A stretch of DNA of 64,000 bases from Daedaleopsis sinensis. Lineage: Eukaryota > Basidiomycota > Agaricomycetes > Polyporales > Polyporaceae. The stretch covers positions 310,001 to 374,000 of the forward strand of contig CM066303.1 of assembly GCA_033807695.1 (NCBI GenBank), read 5' to 3'. The notes under the pieces were generated by a model, which searched no databases, was not told the DNA's origin, and worked only from the letters and a program-made list of their open reading frames with translations. Below, piece by piece: positions 23,471-35,899 of this stretch; position 1 is the first letter of the stretch; each line of letters starts with the position of its first letter. Both the position numbers and the translations under genes were made by a program.

Positions 23471-24978
23471 GATGGCTATTGAGAAGAGAAGCAAGGAGAC
23501 CAAGTCCTCGGCCAAGTCAGTGTATATATGAGTACGGACCGTTTCAAGGGCGCTCACCTGAAAGCATGCAAGTCGAGCTAGATCGAGCAGACTGAGCCTC
23601 GCCGGTCGTGGCTGCAGTGGAACCATCGGTCGGATAAGAGCGGGCTGAGCCCGAGGAGACACGGCCACTCCGAGTGCCACTGTTTGAATTGAATCCTTCT
23701 TGTCGTTAGTTACGTTGCTGTGGACCGTGGCTCCCGAGTTTGCGCACAGGCCATGACCCGACCGGCTTCTTCGGAGGGGAGAGAAGCTTCAGGCGCCTTG
23801 TTTCAGATGGTCCGTTTCGGTAGGACTGCACCACATATGGGGAAAGTTTATTCTTTCTGTTCAAAACAATCTCGCGTGGGCCGTAGGTCTGTCTCCGGCG
23901 AGATATACCCACTGGAAACAAGAAGAGACGGACTGTTCTTTCTCGATGTCCGAGGATGCTCTGTAGACGTTGGAGACGGACTAAATATGTAAGAGCACTG
24001 AACGTACGGGTAACTTCGATTCCTTTGACTTCTGGTTACCTCCCAGTCTACCATCATTGTAGCCAGTCCGTCAGGGGTGAATGTATCGTTCATACGCTCG
24101 GATTGCAATCAGCGGTGGAAATAAGCCGGGTACTCAACTGTCACTTGCACGATGGGGTGGGTTGGAGAGTGCTGTCGCTTCCAGCTACGCGGCCACAAGG
24201 TCGGTCTGTTCTTGAGTCTGCGCTTCTACGATGCTGTGCCAGTGAAGACCACTGGAGGAAAAAAGGCCCTGTGAATATACCCGAGATGCGTGGTCGGGTG
24301 GTCAAGAACGGACCATGCAGTGTGTTAAGCCTGCTTGAATTTCAACTTCTCGTACCTGCTGTGATGACTCATCAACTTCTATTATAGAACACGCCACTCC
24401 GTACGGACAGCGACAGTGCCCCCCCTCTTATTGGCAATCAAGAACAAGGGAAGAAGGTGTGATCACGATGGGATGCCCCTGTGCACATGCAGCTGGTGCG
24501 CGAACACTGTTGCAATCGTCGATTGAGACAGAGAAGGCCGGCGTCGCATGGGAACCAAACGTGATCGCGGTCGGACTCCTAGTCCGTGCGAGCCTTCAAG
24601 ATGATCTGTATCTGGGGAATGCTGTCAGTCACAGCATATGAATACAAGAACGGAAGACTGGACGGTTGCCGAGTCTCGACTGTCATTTAGGCTGTAGAGA
24701 AGGTAGGCAAGATTCCAGTGTCGGCGTGGTGCAAGGAAATGGCACGAACCATAGGTATAAGAAGGATAAGGACGTATGATACAATGGATATCGCGGACAC
24801 CGAGGGTATACCAGGCTGTTATGCTACAAAGCCAGTCAGATGAGGATACAGTCAGAGTAGATTACTCTAAGTGCGGTGGAGCGTCCAGGTCAACAAGGAG
24901 CGACGAGAGAGGGAGGGAGCGTACGGGACTGACTTCGCATCCCAACAAGGTATAGATGCGGGAGATGTCCGAAATGAA
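23471..24978. other. intergenic, no supported gene
   Basis: About 1.5 kb between two minus-strand membrane protein genes. Frames are short, and I could not splice them into any family pattern. Possibly decayed sequence. Confidence 0.45.
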
Positions 24979-26212
24979 TCAGCGTCGCGGCACTGTCACT
25001 TGGCTTTCGACGTCTGCAGCCCAGCCGCTGGACGTGGTGGACAGACCCGAGGAGGTCGTCGTCGTCAGCGTCTCATCAGCGTCCCAATCACTGTCTTGAA
25101 CGGTCCCCGACGCGAACCGGGGCGACCGCATGGACGCATTACCCGCAGCGATAGCTACACGCGTCGGCCTGCGCGAGCCCTTCGTCCCCGTCGACCATAT
25201 GGTCGCAAAGAGCACGCCGATGATCGTGATGTATGTGTTCACGATGAGGACGTACGCGCCATCGAGGAAGCTTTTATCGCGGAAGGCGAAGATGAGCTGT
25301 ACGAGGCTGAAGATCACTGGGAACACGAAGTTTGACAATGAGATCCAGAAGAGCGTCCGGAGCCTGTCGTAGTACGACTCTGCGAAGCGGTCAGAGGATA
25401 CACGGGGTTCGAAAATAGAGAATCCGTACCTGTCGAGCAGGCAGTCCTGTCACTGCTAGTATTCTCACACGCGGCACCGCCCCGTATGTGAGTGCTGTTG
25501 ACCCTTCCTTCCCACAGCTTGACTAGAAAGAGCGCAGATGCGTAGCTGCGGATATCTCAGCGAGTGTGATACAGAGCATGAGCGTTAAGAACATACGCGG
25601 AGTCAACGAGCTGGAGAGACCATGCTAGTTTGGGGAGTGGAGTATTCCAGGCTTCCTGGCTAGCTTCGAAAGGGTTGTCACGATCGTGGCCGAAGACGGC
25701 TTGGGCCCAGTCAAAGACGAATAAGATGTCGATTAGGATGCGTGCGGCCTTGATGAGCACGATGGGCCCGTAGATAGCGACCGAACGTCGAAGGCAGATC
25801 GTCCGTGGAGGATATACAGCAGCGACCCGCACCAGCAGCACACAGTCAGACAGAGTAGGGATGGCAACCGTGAGAAGCGCATAGGCTGTGGTGATTCCCG
25901 GATGAACGGTAAGTGCTTGAACGGTCCTAGTCTGCACTGACGTCAGAATATGGAATGCTTGGGTGGTGATATGAGCGAACGCACCTGGACCACAATGTTC
26001 AGAGCACCGAGAGCAAGTCCGAGGAGGATAAGCAAGACGTTGAGAATGAAGACGGGTTGTGCCCGACTGTCGGCGGTAGAGAAGAAGAAAAGAGCGACTG
26101 AGATGGGAACGAGTGACGATGCACATGCGGTGCCGACGAGGAGCAAGTTCATAGAAGGAGTTACCGCCGCGACATATACAAGGCCTGGCGGAGGCGGGGA
26201 AAGCGCGTTCAT
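24979..26212 (-). CDS. putative 7-TM fungal membrane protein, paralogue of the gene at 57 kb
   Basis: Start MNALSPPPPGLVYVAAV at 26212, then membrane segments SSLVPISVALFFFS, FILNVLLILLGLALGALNIV, TAYALLTVAIPTL, the loop VLLVRVAAVYPPRT, and later ISLSNFVFPVIFSLVQLIF and YITIIGVLFATIWSTG, with a Thr/Ser-rich cytoplasmic tail ending VESQVTVPRR. Exon boundaries are clear after ALNIVVQ and before VQTRTVQALTVHPGITT; one or two small exons around 25420-25560 are unresolved. The same blocks recur in the gene at 57093 (SNFVFPV, FRDxxFxDGxYxLxVNxY). Receptor-like topology, function unknown. A TATA element precedes the start. Confidence 0.72.
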
Positions 26213-26251
26213 GGTCAGACCTCGTTGCTTAGTCTCAACCATAACGAGGGC

Positions 26252-26257
26252 TATATA
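26252..26257 (-). promoter_or_regulatory. TATA box, 7-TM gene
   Basis: TATATA about 40 bases upstream of the ATG at 26212 on the minus strand. The short spacing implies a short 5' UTR. Confidence 0.5.
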
Positions 26258-26259
26258 AG

Positions 26260-28480
26260 ATAGAGACGTCAAAGAAGAGGGGCTCACCACGCTGAATGCG
26301 CCAGCCACGGTTGAGAGACAGTATGGGCATCCACACATGGCGAGTTCTTGGGCGCTGCACATTGACATTTTCGCGCAAGTCAGGCACATGGAGACAGCTA
26401 TCAGCCCCCTATCCGGGCTGAGATACCGTCGCCCCGGACAACGCAGCTCCGGACCCACTTCTGCTCCAGCAAGACTTGAGTAACATCGGACATACGAGCG
26501 TACTGAGGATGAATATTAGCGCAGAATGTCAGCAGGTCTTGTAGCCACATACCTTGGACGACATGAAGCGCAGTAAATAGACACTAGATGCTAGACATGA
26601 TCTTGTCGTGTGACAGGGCAGTTAAGGACAGCCGCTCGGTTGTTCACGTTGCATGATTGCGATGCGAACATGAACTATGTCACGCTCATGTAGCTTAGAT
26701 AGATTGCTCGACTTTTCACGGCGCCTTAGGGCTCGTGCAGCGTGCTCTAGTCGTCCTCGCAGCTAAAATTGTCAAGCACAGCCAGTGCATGCGAGGTAGA
26801 AAGAGCATTGCGAACATTGTTAGCTTACGAACACGGTGACATGGCACTAGAGAACTCACGAATGAGGGAAGATAAACGTGGAACAGACCGACACGTAGCG
26901 AGCGAAGACAACGAGTGCCAGGTACGAGCAAAAGTAAACATCCAGCAAAAGTCTGACCGCATCTCGGATGACATGCGAACATGATACAGGTCGCGCTCCT
27001 GCGTCGGAGTAAATCTTCACCCGATTCTGTGAAATTAGAACTGGGTCTAGGTGACGAACGCACCAGCCTCCGATCTGGTCCGCGTCATAGCTTGAGTCCC
27101 TAGCTTGCTTGCTTGGCGGCGCTCGACTCGTAGTGCGTAAGTATTGCGGCACAATCTTTCCCGCCCGCACTTCGCCCGTCATCGCAGTCAACGAAGATCG
27201 CTTTTAGAGCTGCGGTGCGGTAGTCACTGTCAGTAAAAGCCTCGTGGCAAGTAACGGCATTCTGACCCCTTTCAGCCACCCAGACACGGTGAACCCACAT
27301 GTACCCCAGTCGAACGGTGGTAGAGAAGAGAAGACTTCGCACTCACAATCAGAAGAGTTATGTACCCACTACAGGGTCTTGGCCCCATCCGCGCTCCTCA
27401 AACATCGACAATTCATGAGATTTCTGCCCCAGTATTGAAGTCGCGGCGGTAGGATTTGAGTATCGGAGTTCTGTTATTGAGGATTGTACGGGTCGTTCAA
27501 GATTCGTGATCATTGTGATCGACAGCATGGACGAGAGGCGAAGTGGCAGAAGACGGGCATAGAGACGGTCATGGTTGCGGTCAAGACGCAAAGATGGCGC
27601 ATCACTAGAACGCAAGCGCTGTTTCTACATACGTACGGCCCGCACCGGCCCGAGAATTGTGCTACATCCTCGGAATCTTCGTGCATAGATTCTATGAGAT
27701 TCCTGAGACCGTCGCCACAATTTGAAGGCGCGAAGAGTCGATGTGCCTGAGAACGTGCTGTTGAACCCGTGAAAAGACGAAGTACTCACCGAGGAGAACT
27801 CACTGCCAGTGCCCGAGCTGACATGAGCCATAGACCCCCGCTCCTCTTCTACCTTCCAGTAGTCTGTTAATCATGCACAGTTAATCTGTAGATCTATGAG
27901 ATGAGTAGCAATGGTCGGACTATTATGATATTGGTACGAACCAAGGTCTGGTACTAGCAAGGTACTAGAGCTGGCGGGCGCGCGGAGACGCTCGGAAAGA
28001 TGGGATTATGTCACCGGGAGTCGGCCGACGTATCGAGATAACGATTATAGCCTTCAAGTTAGGCGGTGCTGACTGGTGCTGAGTGTCCGAGGACTCGGCG
28101 CTCTCATACTATCGGCGGCCTACCATGTTGACTCTCATCCATTTACTGGGGACTCTTGCTTCTTACGAATCTATACATTCTACTCTAAGTAGGCTATCTT
28201 AAACGCCCCGCCTTCTGACTAGCATGACATTTGCACAGAGCAACATTATCATTGGCCAAATTACCAGCACCATGGGGCACTTTCCGCCGGATCCGGCGGA
28301 TGGTGGCGGAAGGGATGGCGCATCATGACAAGGGGCGTGCACGCTGTCGAAGCCGCGGTGACAGTCACCTCGTGCTTCACAGGTTCGTTTCGCACTCTCT
28401 AGAAAGCGACTACGTCGCGTGGAACATTAATGCCGTGTAACTCTGCTTACAGTTCGCCTGGCCTTCGCGGGCAATAAATG
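26260..28480. other. gene-poor stretch with possible membrane-protein relics
   Basis: No complete gene. On the minus strand, 26856-26990 reads as a hydrophobic segment (VRLLLDVYFCSYLALVVFA), and 27790-27831 reads MAHVSSGTGSEFSS followed by a donor, like the N-termini of local membrane proteins. Stops and frame changes separate them, so they may be remnants. The rest shows nothing I can name. Confidence 0.4.
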
Positions 28481-28483
28481 AAG

Positions 28484-28508
28484 CATACATACACATACAT
28501 ACATACAT
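28484..28508. repeat. CATA microsatellite
   Basis: Imperfect (CATA)n run of 25 bases, just beyond the 3' end of the barwin-like gene. Confidence 0.85.
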
Positions 28509-28651
28509 GATACATCACGAACTTGAAACCCTAGTGAACTGGAAGTACAGAAGTTACTGGTATCGGTGCGCGCACGTTGTAACCCTTTTCTGTAATACCC
28601 AACGACAATCTGATAGCACCGGGGTCGCGCCTCGCCGCTCGATTCCCCGAA

Positions 28652-29199
28652 TCAGAGGAGCGTCCATATAGCACCGTGAAGCCGCCCAACGTCAAGCGCA
28701 GCAAGCTGTTGGTACGCCGATGGAGAGAGGTCGACGCTTCCGGGCGCGCAGCCCATGCACTTGTCCGCGATGACGACGTTGACAGACCTGCCATTCGCGG
28801 TCACGCGCATCGAGCGGCCGCAAAGCGGGTTCCTGTACGTGTGCGCGACCCAGTCAGCATCGTGAGTCACAACTACCGGTAAGGCGATCTCGAGTGCGTG
28901 CAGAGCAGCACGAATGAGAAGACTCACGCGTTGGGGTTGGCAGTCGCCCCCGGCCAGGTGTCGTACGTCGTGTGGTCGACGGCAACGATGAAGTCCGTGT
29001 CGACGTTGTAGTGGCCGCACGCGCCGAGGCCGACATTGAACCATGTCACTGGAGGGACGCAGACGGAGCACGTTAATCCGCGGCTACAGAAATCGCACAG
29101 TACAAGTAGAGACATACCATCGACGCCCGAGGTTATCTGCGCGTAGCCCAGGGTGGCGGCGGAGAGGGCGGCAAAGATGGCAGAGAGGTAGAAACGCAT
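28652..29199 (-). CDS. small secreted barwin-like / RlpA-type double-psi beta-barrel protein, 127 aa
   Basis: Exons 29118-29199, 28928-29048 and 28652-28832 close at 127 residues. A signal peptide (MRFYLSAIFAALSAATLGYA) is followed by VTWFNVGLGACGHYNVDTDF, NPLCGRSMRVTANGRSV, VVIADKCMGCAPGSVDLSPS and an end GRLHGAIWTLL. This is the double-psi beta-barrel of expansin D1, barwin and loosenin-type proteins, with paired cysteines and the conserved DKCxGC..xxxDLSxxA pattern. Basidiomycete members act outside the cell and loosen plant cell-wall polysaccharides without clear hydrolysis; other members are effectors or stress proteins. It has no C-terminal carbohydrate-binding domain. Confidence 0.9.
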
Positions 29200-29306
29200 G
29201 TCTGTACTCGGGAGAGTGCCTGTACGTTTGGAGGGGAAGACTAGGAGTACAGCGGACGGCCGATCGTGGGCGTAGAGTCGTGGTGCTGGGGGTAGAGCTT
29301 GCTCCC

Positions 29307-29316
29307 CCTTTTATGG
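29307..29316 (-). promoter_or_regulatory. TATA-like element, barwin-like gene
   Basis: CCATAAAAGG on the minus strand, about 110 bases upstream of the ATG at 29199. Confidence 0.4.
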
Positions 29317-29319
29317 CAC

Positions 29320-31160
29320 GCCCGGGCCCGTTCAAGTCTGGAATCTACGAAATAGATCATATCTCTCGCGCTCACACAGAGAGCTTGAAGATCTGACTCG
29401 ATGTTGATGTTGGGGGATCAAATCTGGCATCTGTGTGGAGAAGACGCATTAGCCGATTCCGTGATTGTCGCCACCGGGTTTACGGCGTGCTTGAGCATGT
29501 CGTTATACGAATAGTTTAAGTTACTCGTTCACCGCGGTCATGAAAGCGAAAATGATAATCTCAACCTGAGACTCACCTGATCCTATCATACAGTGGTGAA
29601 AACGAATCACAACCTCTATCCAGCGCAATTGAATGCCTTGTTCGCATCAGTGCAGTCTAAGGGCGACTTCAAGTTGTGATTCGGATGTCGACATCATTTG
29701 CTGAAAGTTGCAGCCTAGCCCATGACCCCGCTGAGAAAGCTCTGCAGCCTGTAGCATACCGTTGAAGTGATCCTGATAATCGAGAGCCGAACGAGTTCTG
29801 AAACACCCGAAAAAAGATGAGAAATGCTCAGTGATCCCTTGTGCGGTGATATAAGGCACATTGTAAGTAGGAGCAAGCAAATTCGAAGTGACCGACCTGT
29901 CTGTGACATGGGATGCCCGGCACTCATGTATAGCTCTGTCAAAGCCGGGGGAAACCCTGCTGATAGGGTAGAAGACTCAGGCACATTCGCAGACCGGAGC
30001 TGCCCGGGGCTACCTATCCAAGTCATCATTAATGCATCATTATCTGTTCCCGAAGAATCACAACGAGAACTCACCTAGCTTGGTCTCAGAATGTTCGTGG
30101 ACAATGAAGGTCCCGGGTCTGGGGGCGCAGACACTAATACATACATCTTGCACCTTAGCGCTGCGCAACACCGAGGTACCCGCAAGTTGACGCGCGCGTG
30201 AAACTGCGTGAAATCGTGTTCCGAAGAAGGCTGGGCAAGCCAACAGCGAATCGGAGGAGGACCTACGCGTAGCATCATCGCTCGCTGATGGCATTGAGCT
30301 TCAAGTTGAAGGGCTTGGGCTTGAGCGTGACACTCACCCGCGATAGTCAGCATTTCCGGTGGGAGGTACATGCTTGGCTCCGGGAGCAGCAATGTCAGGC
30401 ACATCGGAGAAGACGAGTGTGAGCCTGTGCATGGCATATAATATTATGGTAGAGACAATACTGTATGAATCGCGCGATCATTGCCGACGTGTCGTTGATA
30501 ACCATGTTTGAACGGCGCGGGACCGGGATGCCGTTATAGCGTAGAGCCTGAGAGTTAGTAGTGGTGAGGCGTGATGGATCCAGCAGTACGGGTGCCTGGA
30601 CTTCGATCGAGGAGAAGTTGAACATGGACATGTATGAGCGATGCATAGACGATGAATGTGAACGGTGAGAGCGAGGAGCGGGTGACGTCTCCAAAAACGT
30701 CTACGGTCCACAATGGATTTGCTCAAACCGAGCGAGTACATACCTGACGAGTAGCGCAGTGGCCGTTCATGTTGAAAGCAGTACTAGAGTAATACTTAAC
30801 ACACAGATCAGGTAAGTAGTGAAAGCACCTGTGATCACCTTATCAAGTACTCACTGACGCTCGTGGGTGAAGTCATCGTTCTCGTACAAGAGGCGGGCCC
30901 GACGCGTCCCAATAGCCAGTCAAAGAAGCAGAGGAGAGTGCAGCCTGGCAGTGGATGAAAAGGCTGCAGAGGGAGATGCGGGCAAAGGGCGACCGACACG
31001 TAGCTCCGTAGTCTGACCGTCAACGTCGCCGCTACACACGCCAGCGCATTCGCCGTAGTCAACGCTGTTGAACGATTGATGTTGACCTCCGATGGCGACG
31101 TGGGGAAGAGGATTGGTCGAGCACGTACTTCAGGAGCCGCCCCAAATGGTCTGCGCGCAC
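29320..31160. other. unresolved stretch, no supported gene
   Basis: Several minus-strand frames between 30075 and 30740 show splice-like breaks (for example HRLTLVFSDVPDIAAPG followed by a GTGAGT donor near 30335), but I could not assemble a protein or recognise a family. Treat as possible unknown gene or relic. Confidence 0.35.
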
Positions 31161-31164
31161 ATAC

Positions 31165-31227
31165 GGAAAAGCCAGCAGATGCGAGAAGAGCGCTCGCAGC
31201 GAGCAGCCTGAGGATCGATAAGTGCAT
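31165..31227 (-). CDS. possible signal-peptide exon of a small secreted protein
   Basis: Minus-strand ATG at 31227 opens MHLSILRLLAASALLASA, a textbook secretion signal, ending exactly at a GTATGTG donor. Downstream exons are not resolved; one continuation contains two cysteines (YGECAGVCSG). The 67-bp duplicated segment at 31236 lies immediately upstream of this ATG. Only the first exon is proposed. Confidence 0.3.
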
Positions 31228-31235
31228 GGGATGAC

Positions 31236-31302
31236 GGTGACGGTGCGTATGTTGACTGGAAGGGGCGTATTCGAGCTGTTCGTCGAGGAAGGTGGATGTC
31301 AA
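31236..31302. repeat. 67-bp duplicated segment, copy 1
   Basis: Matches 37617-37683 in the same orientation with 5 mismatches in 67 bases by eye. The minus-strand frame reads TSTFLDEQLEYAPSS in this copy. Similarity stops abruptly after GTCAA on the high-coordinate side. Confidence 0.8.
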
Positions 31303-31309
31303 AGGCCGG

Positions 31310-33630
31310 ACGGGAGATGTCTGGTTGAATAGATGACAGGGTTACGGGGTAGCTAGAAGCTGTGGCACGCACTTGTTGTCATAAGAAATATCTCCATGCT
31401 CTCCGGTATCTTCAAGCGCAGTCTATGTCTAGATACGCCGCCACAAAGATTCTCAAATTCCTGCTCTTACCTGCAGACACCGGGCAGACATCTGTCGTGA
31501 CGCATGATGAGGGGGAGGTGGAATGCTGGGGACCTACTTATCACATATCCGGTTCTGGCGATCGTCCCTTCTCTACTCTGTATAACAGAGATTCATACAT
31601 AGCCATGTACACGGACAGCAGTGAGTTCGTTGGGATGGTGGTCAAGACTGAAGAGAAAAATCAGCACTCGCTTCCGAGGTGAAGCGGCGCTTACTGTGAC
31701 CGCACCGGGCCGCCATCCGGAGGTATCCAGTTGTTGGAGGTTGAGGTCGACGAGGTCAATCCTTGTCGCGTACTCAAACCTCGGCCTCAAGGCCTTGAGT
31801 TCGTCCGTCTTTCGTGCGTCCCTCCAACTTCTTCTCTCCGCCGGCCGTGGTGAGTTCGCCAGGCGCATGTTTTACGTCGCGCGTGGACTGACTCGTTCCG
31901 CTCGTCTCGAGCAGGCTGCGACGGAGTGTCGGCATCACTGGTGCGTTGGTCGCCCTTCGTGCTCTGCGCTAGACCTGCTCCCCGTCGTTTCGAATCAGCA
32001 GAAAAGCAGCTTGAAGGTACGCATATTGCGCTGTGCGATCGCAGCTCACTTGCCTGTTCTTTTTGGTACATGCGCAGGACCGTCTCGAGTCCGGCTCGGC
32101 GGCGTCCGAGTGACGGTACGGCCGTCAACATCCTTGCAGCGGCCGCATTCGCAGCGTCGCCCTCTTGTACTCTCGACGCTGGACCAGGTGCGGTACAGCG
32201 CTGCGCGCACGAGGGTCCGTGTGTCAGCTCTCGCTATTCTCGAGGGTGAGTCCAGCCGCATGCTGCATGCATATGTCCTCGCGCGTGAATTGATTGGCAC
32301 TCCACAGTGCGCATTGCAGAGACGACGGGGCGGCTCGACAAGTCCTGTTCACCGTGGACTCGGATCAGGAAGTGCATAGCAGGAGCGGGTCTGAGGTACG
32401 CACCCTACGCTGTCTGCTCCTCCTGGGCCCCGGCTCCCTCACTTACACGGCATATGCAGGGCCTGTCGGCAAGCCAACTCGAGTGAGCGGCGTCCTCACT
32501 GGCTCATAGTCCGGTACGATGTTCAATGGTCCCCCTCGTTCGTTCGTTCACGGGTCTGGTGTGCAGGGATCGCGAGCCTGGGCTCCTCGCCGTCTCTCCC
32601 CCTCGTGGCGGGACCGGGGACGGTATGTACGTCTGCACTTGCGCGACGGTACACGCGGCGTTGTACAGCGGACGGACGAGACTCGGGCCGAAACGCGAAA
32701 CGCGACACGAAGACGTCGCGCTGCGGCTCATGCACATGGGTGGTACGCATAACGGCACGTACCGTGTCGTTTGGATGCGCCACACAGTCACTGACCGCTC
32801 CACAAGTGCGAGTATATTGACTATCCTCGACGCAAGGACGGCTGCTCTGACGTACCTGGTGAGCTGGTCGTGCTCTGCGTGAGTTGATTGAGAGCGAGTT
32901 CGTCAGGTGTGCGCAGATGAACGGTACGTACCTGCTGGTAGATAGCGTAGACTTAGGACCGTTATCGCGACGGCCAAAGAGGTCGTACGCGATCAGATGA
33001 GCTTGTGGGCGGCGGCCGGGGGCCCGACACGAGACCGCACTGAGAGCGGAGGCGGACGGGCGCGAATAGATAGGGCGCGAGTGCGAGTAGGAGACAGCGA
33101 CGGCACACCTTCGTACGTAGAGAATGGCGGGGTAGTACTGCTTGTGGTGACTGGTCGTAGCAGGTAGCCTGCAGGGACGCGCCGCACGGACAGCGGTCGT
33201 GTACGACAACGGCGCGCGCGGTGTTCAGCGACGGACGGTGGCACAGCGGCGGGCAGGCGTTCTTTTGCACGCGCCATGGACGATGCGACGGCGCCGCCAG
33301 TAGTGGTGACGGAGGGCAGAACAGCGGAGGCGGAAGCGGCGGGACAGATGGGGCGTAAGGCTCAGTGTCGCGCTGAGCGAGGCCGATGTCAAGTTTCAAC
33401 TCCCTCTTGAAGGATTACGGGGCGCTGAGCACGGGCCGGTAGATGGCGTAGGGGGGCTGAGGTGGACATGCTCGAGTGACGGACGCATGCGTGATTCTGA
33501 CAGTACGCGACGCTCACGCCACCGTCTGTGCGGAAAGAAGGGTTATCCTTGGTATAGTGTACGGGTAATAAACGTCTCCCGAGTAGAATACTTTCCAACG
33601 GCAACGCAGACCTGACATCTCCTTCGACCA
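31310..33630. other. GC-rich stretch with exon/intron-like periodicity, gene model unresolved
   Basis: From about 32080 to 32500 the plus strand offers phase-consistent small exons: a frame with DGTAVNILAAAAFAASPS, then CRDDGAARQVLFTVDSDQEV, then GLSASQLE and a stop, joined by short GT..AG gaps. A similar series (LGPKRETRHEDVALRLMHMG) runs from 32570 to 32870. No family is recognised, and antisense frames are equally long. Either an unknown many-exon gene or composition artefact. Confidence 0.3.
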
Positions 33631-33633
33631 CAT

Positions 33634-35787
33634 CTACTCCTCGCGAATCAAACTCTCGATCCGAGCGAACCGCGGCTTCACGCGACACCGACACTCCTCG
33701 GGGAGCCTGAACAGCGACGTGAGTATCAGTGCTGACATCCCATCTAAGAGGCTGAACGAGCAGTACGCACGCAGTGAACAACCCCACCCCTTTCGGCTCC
33801 TCGGTGATCACGTTCCCGAGCTTGTCCAGAGGCGGGAGGATCTCAAACGCATGGAGGGTCATGGCGAGGTTGATGAAAAGCGAAGCTTCGCCGTACGCCA
33901 TCCCAGCGCACACCCTGCGGGTCGAGTAAACTCCTCGGCACGGGAGTAAGCAAGACAGGGACCGGACGCACCTTCGTCCAAACCCGAACGCGAAGTCTGC
34001 CGGGTCGCGCTGGCTGGTAAAGTCAAGCTTCCCGTCGCGAATGAACCGGTCCGGGTTGAACCGCTGGGGCTCGGGGTACAGCTCCGGGTTGTGCAGGCAC
34101 TGCCTGTGCATTGCGGGTCGTGTTAGAGCTGTATCGCGACACCGTCCGCACTGAGCGGAACGTTAGCACTCACCAGGTCAGCGGGATGAGCGTCGTGCCC
34201 TTCGGGATGAAGTACCCGCGGTACTCGATGTCCTCGCTCGTGAAGTGCGGTACGGCTATAGGCGCGACGTGACGCCATCGCAGGCACTCCTTGGCGATGG
34301 CACGGATGTACGGAAGCGACGCCATGTCCGAACCCTCAGGCAAGCGGTGGGGCCCGACGACTGCGTCGAGCTCGGCGTGCGCTTTGCGTTGCACCTCCGG
34401 ATGAAGCCACATCGCTATAAAGAAATACTGGAGGGTCGAATAGGTCTGAGAAAACAGATCGCTGGTTAGTGGATGTCCCGACAGAGGATGGTCGCGGATC
34501 TATGCCACGCACTGTCTCTATCGAGCCTGTCACAAACATAAGTATTAGAGTCCAGACCATAGACGGGCCTGCCACGATACGAAGACTCACCCTCGAAGGC
34601 AGTGATGGCGAGATCTTTCGCGATCTGCTCCATCTCCGCAACCTCCTTTGGGTCCTTGGTATCCAAGTCCTGCAGAATATTGGCCACCATCGACGGGCCT
34701 GCGCCCCCTTTCGCCTTCATACATCAACGTCGGGCGCGGTGAGCAACAGCTGGTATGCGATATCGGATGATGTACTTACTACTTGCTCTTTCGTCAAGTC
34801 GAAGAGGGCCTGCTTGACTGTCCGCGCCGTCTCATACCACACCGCTAGCTGCTTCATCTGCTTGCCAACAATGGGCAGCCAGTGCGGAGCGTGCTCCAGT
34901 ATGGGCAGCATTCCGACGAGGAATCGTCCCGGCGTCAGGGCTTCTGTTCCCTCGACGACCTGCTCCATAGCGGCGATGTGCTGGTCGTCGTCCTCTGCAA
35001 CCTCTATACCGTATACCGCCTTCACGATCGACGCGGCGAACGTGCTGCTCGGCCATCAGTACTCAGTGTCTGCGAAGACGAGGGGGAGGGTACGCACTAG
35101 CGGATATGCTTGACGAGATTGCTCGGGTCGTTCAGCACCTTTTTCAGGAACACACGCGCGTGCGCCCGCTGGGACTCCAGCTGCTCCCTGGGGACCGAGG
35201 CAGGGAATCGCTGCACGAATATCTTGCGATATTGCTTCCACTTCGCGCCGTAGGCCATCACCGCGAAGTTGAAGCCCTGCCCCGAGCTACGCAGCGCACA
35301 GAAAGTCAGATCACGGTGCTTCGTATACTATGCTGATAGTGCCAACCACACCACCACTCACAGCTCTATGATCGGAGATTGCTGCCGGTCGGAAGTCACA
35401 GCCGAGCGTTTGTCCAGGAGGTCGAATATGGCGTCCGCGCTGCCGAGTACGACGATGCTGTGTCCGAGCACGGGGACATTCACGACATCCCCTGCACGGT
35501 CGCAACCAGACGCGGGATCAACGTGAGCAGCGCTGTGGGGAAATAATTATAGGGGCGGACTGACCGTAAATCGTGCACAGCTCAGCGTGCGCATTCCACA
35601 CCTGCGGTAGCTGCATGTGCGCGACATTGCCCAGGATCGGCGTACCCTTCGGACCAGGAGGTGGGGGGAGACCATGGGATCGACGCCGCCATCGTATGAC
35701 CGACACGGCGTAGGTGACAACGCAGATCGCAAGCGGGATCAGGATCGCGTTCGCGTTGAATGAGAGGGATGTCTGGGCGTAGGTCAT
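33634..35787 (-). CDS. cytochrome P450 monooxygenase (basidiomycete CYP), copy 1
   Basis: Start MTYAQTSLSFNANAILIPLA at 35787 with an N-terminal membrane anchor, then the hinge GLPPPPGPKGTPILGNVAHM. Downstream pieces: the C-helix region AKWKQYRKIF, the I-helix TAFE-GSIET-TYSTLQYFF, the K-helix ECLRW (ExxR), PDRFIRDG (PERF region) and the haem loop FAFGFGRRVCAGMAYGEA with the Cys ligand. The final exon ends LIREE at 33634. All core P450 motifs are present and the splice joins keep frame. It is an endoplasmic-reticulum haem monooxygenase that needs P450 reductase. It is clearly paralogous to the P450 at 44130, with matching intron positions including a 14-nt exon at 34513-34526. Substrate unknown. 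Confidence 0.9.
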
Positions 35788-35867
35788 GGTGCCTATGCAG
35801 CGCGGGGCTGTTGGAGGCGAGGGGAGACTGGTGCAGTTAGCAACAGGAGGACATCGGCGACCGAAGC

Positions 35868-35881
35868 TTTATATATATATA
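35868..35881 (-). promoter_or_regulatory. TATA/(AT)n element, P450 copy 1
   Basis: Extended TATATATATATAAA on the minus strand, about 85 bases upstream of the ATG at 35787. Confidence 0.55.
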
Positions 35882-35899
35882 CCGAGAGGCCCGCCGACA

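Noticed and set aside
32523..33209. 228-residue minus-strand frame
   Set aside because: Arg/Ser/Pro-rich composition with no motif, and it overlaps the equally weak plus-strand exon series. Neither strand could be confirmed.
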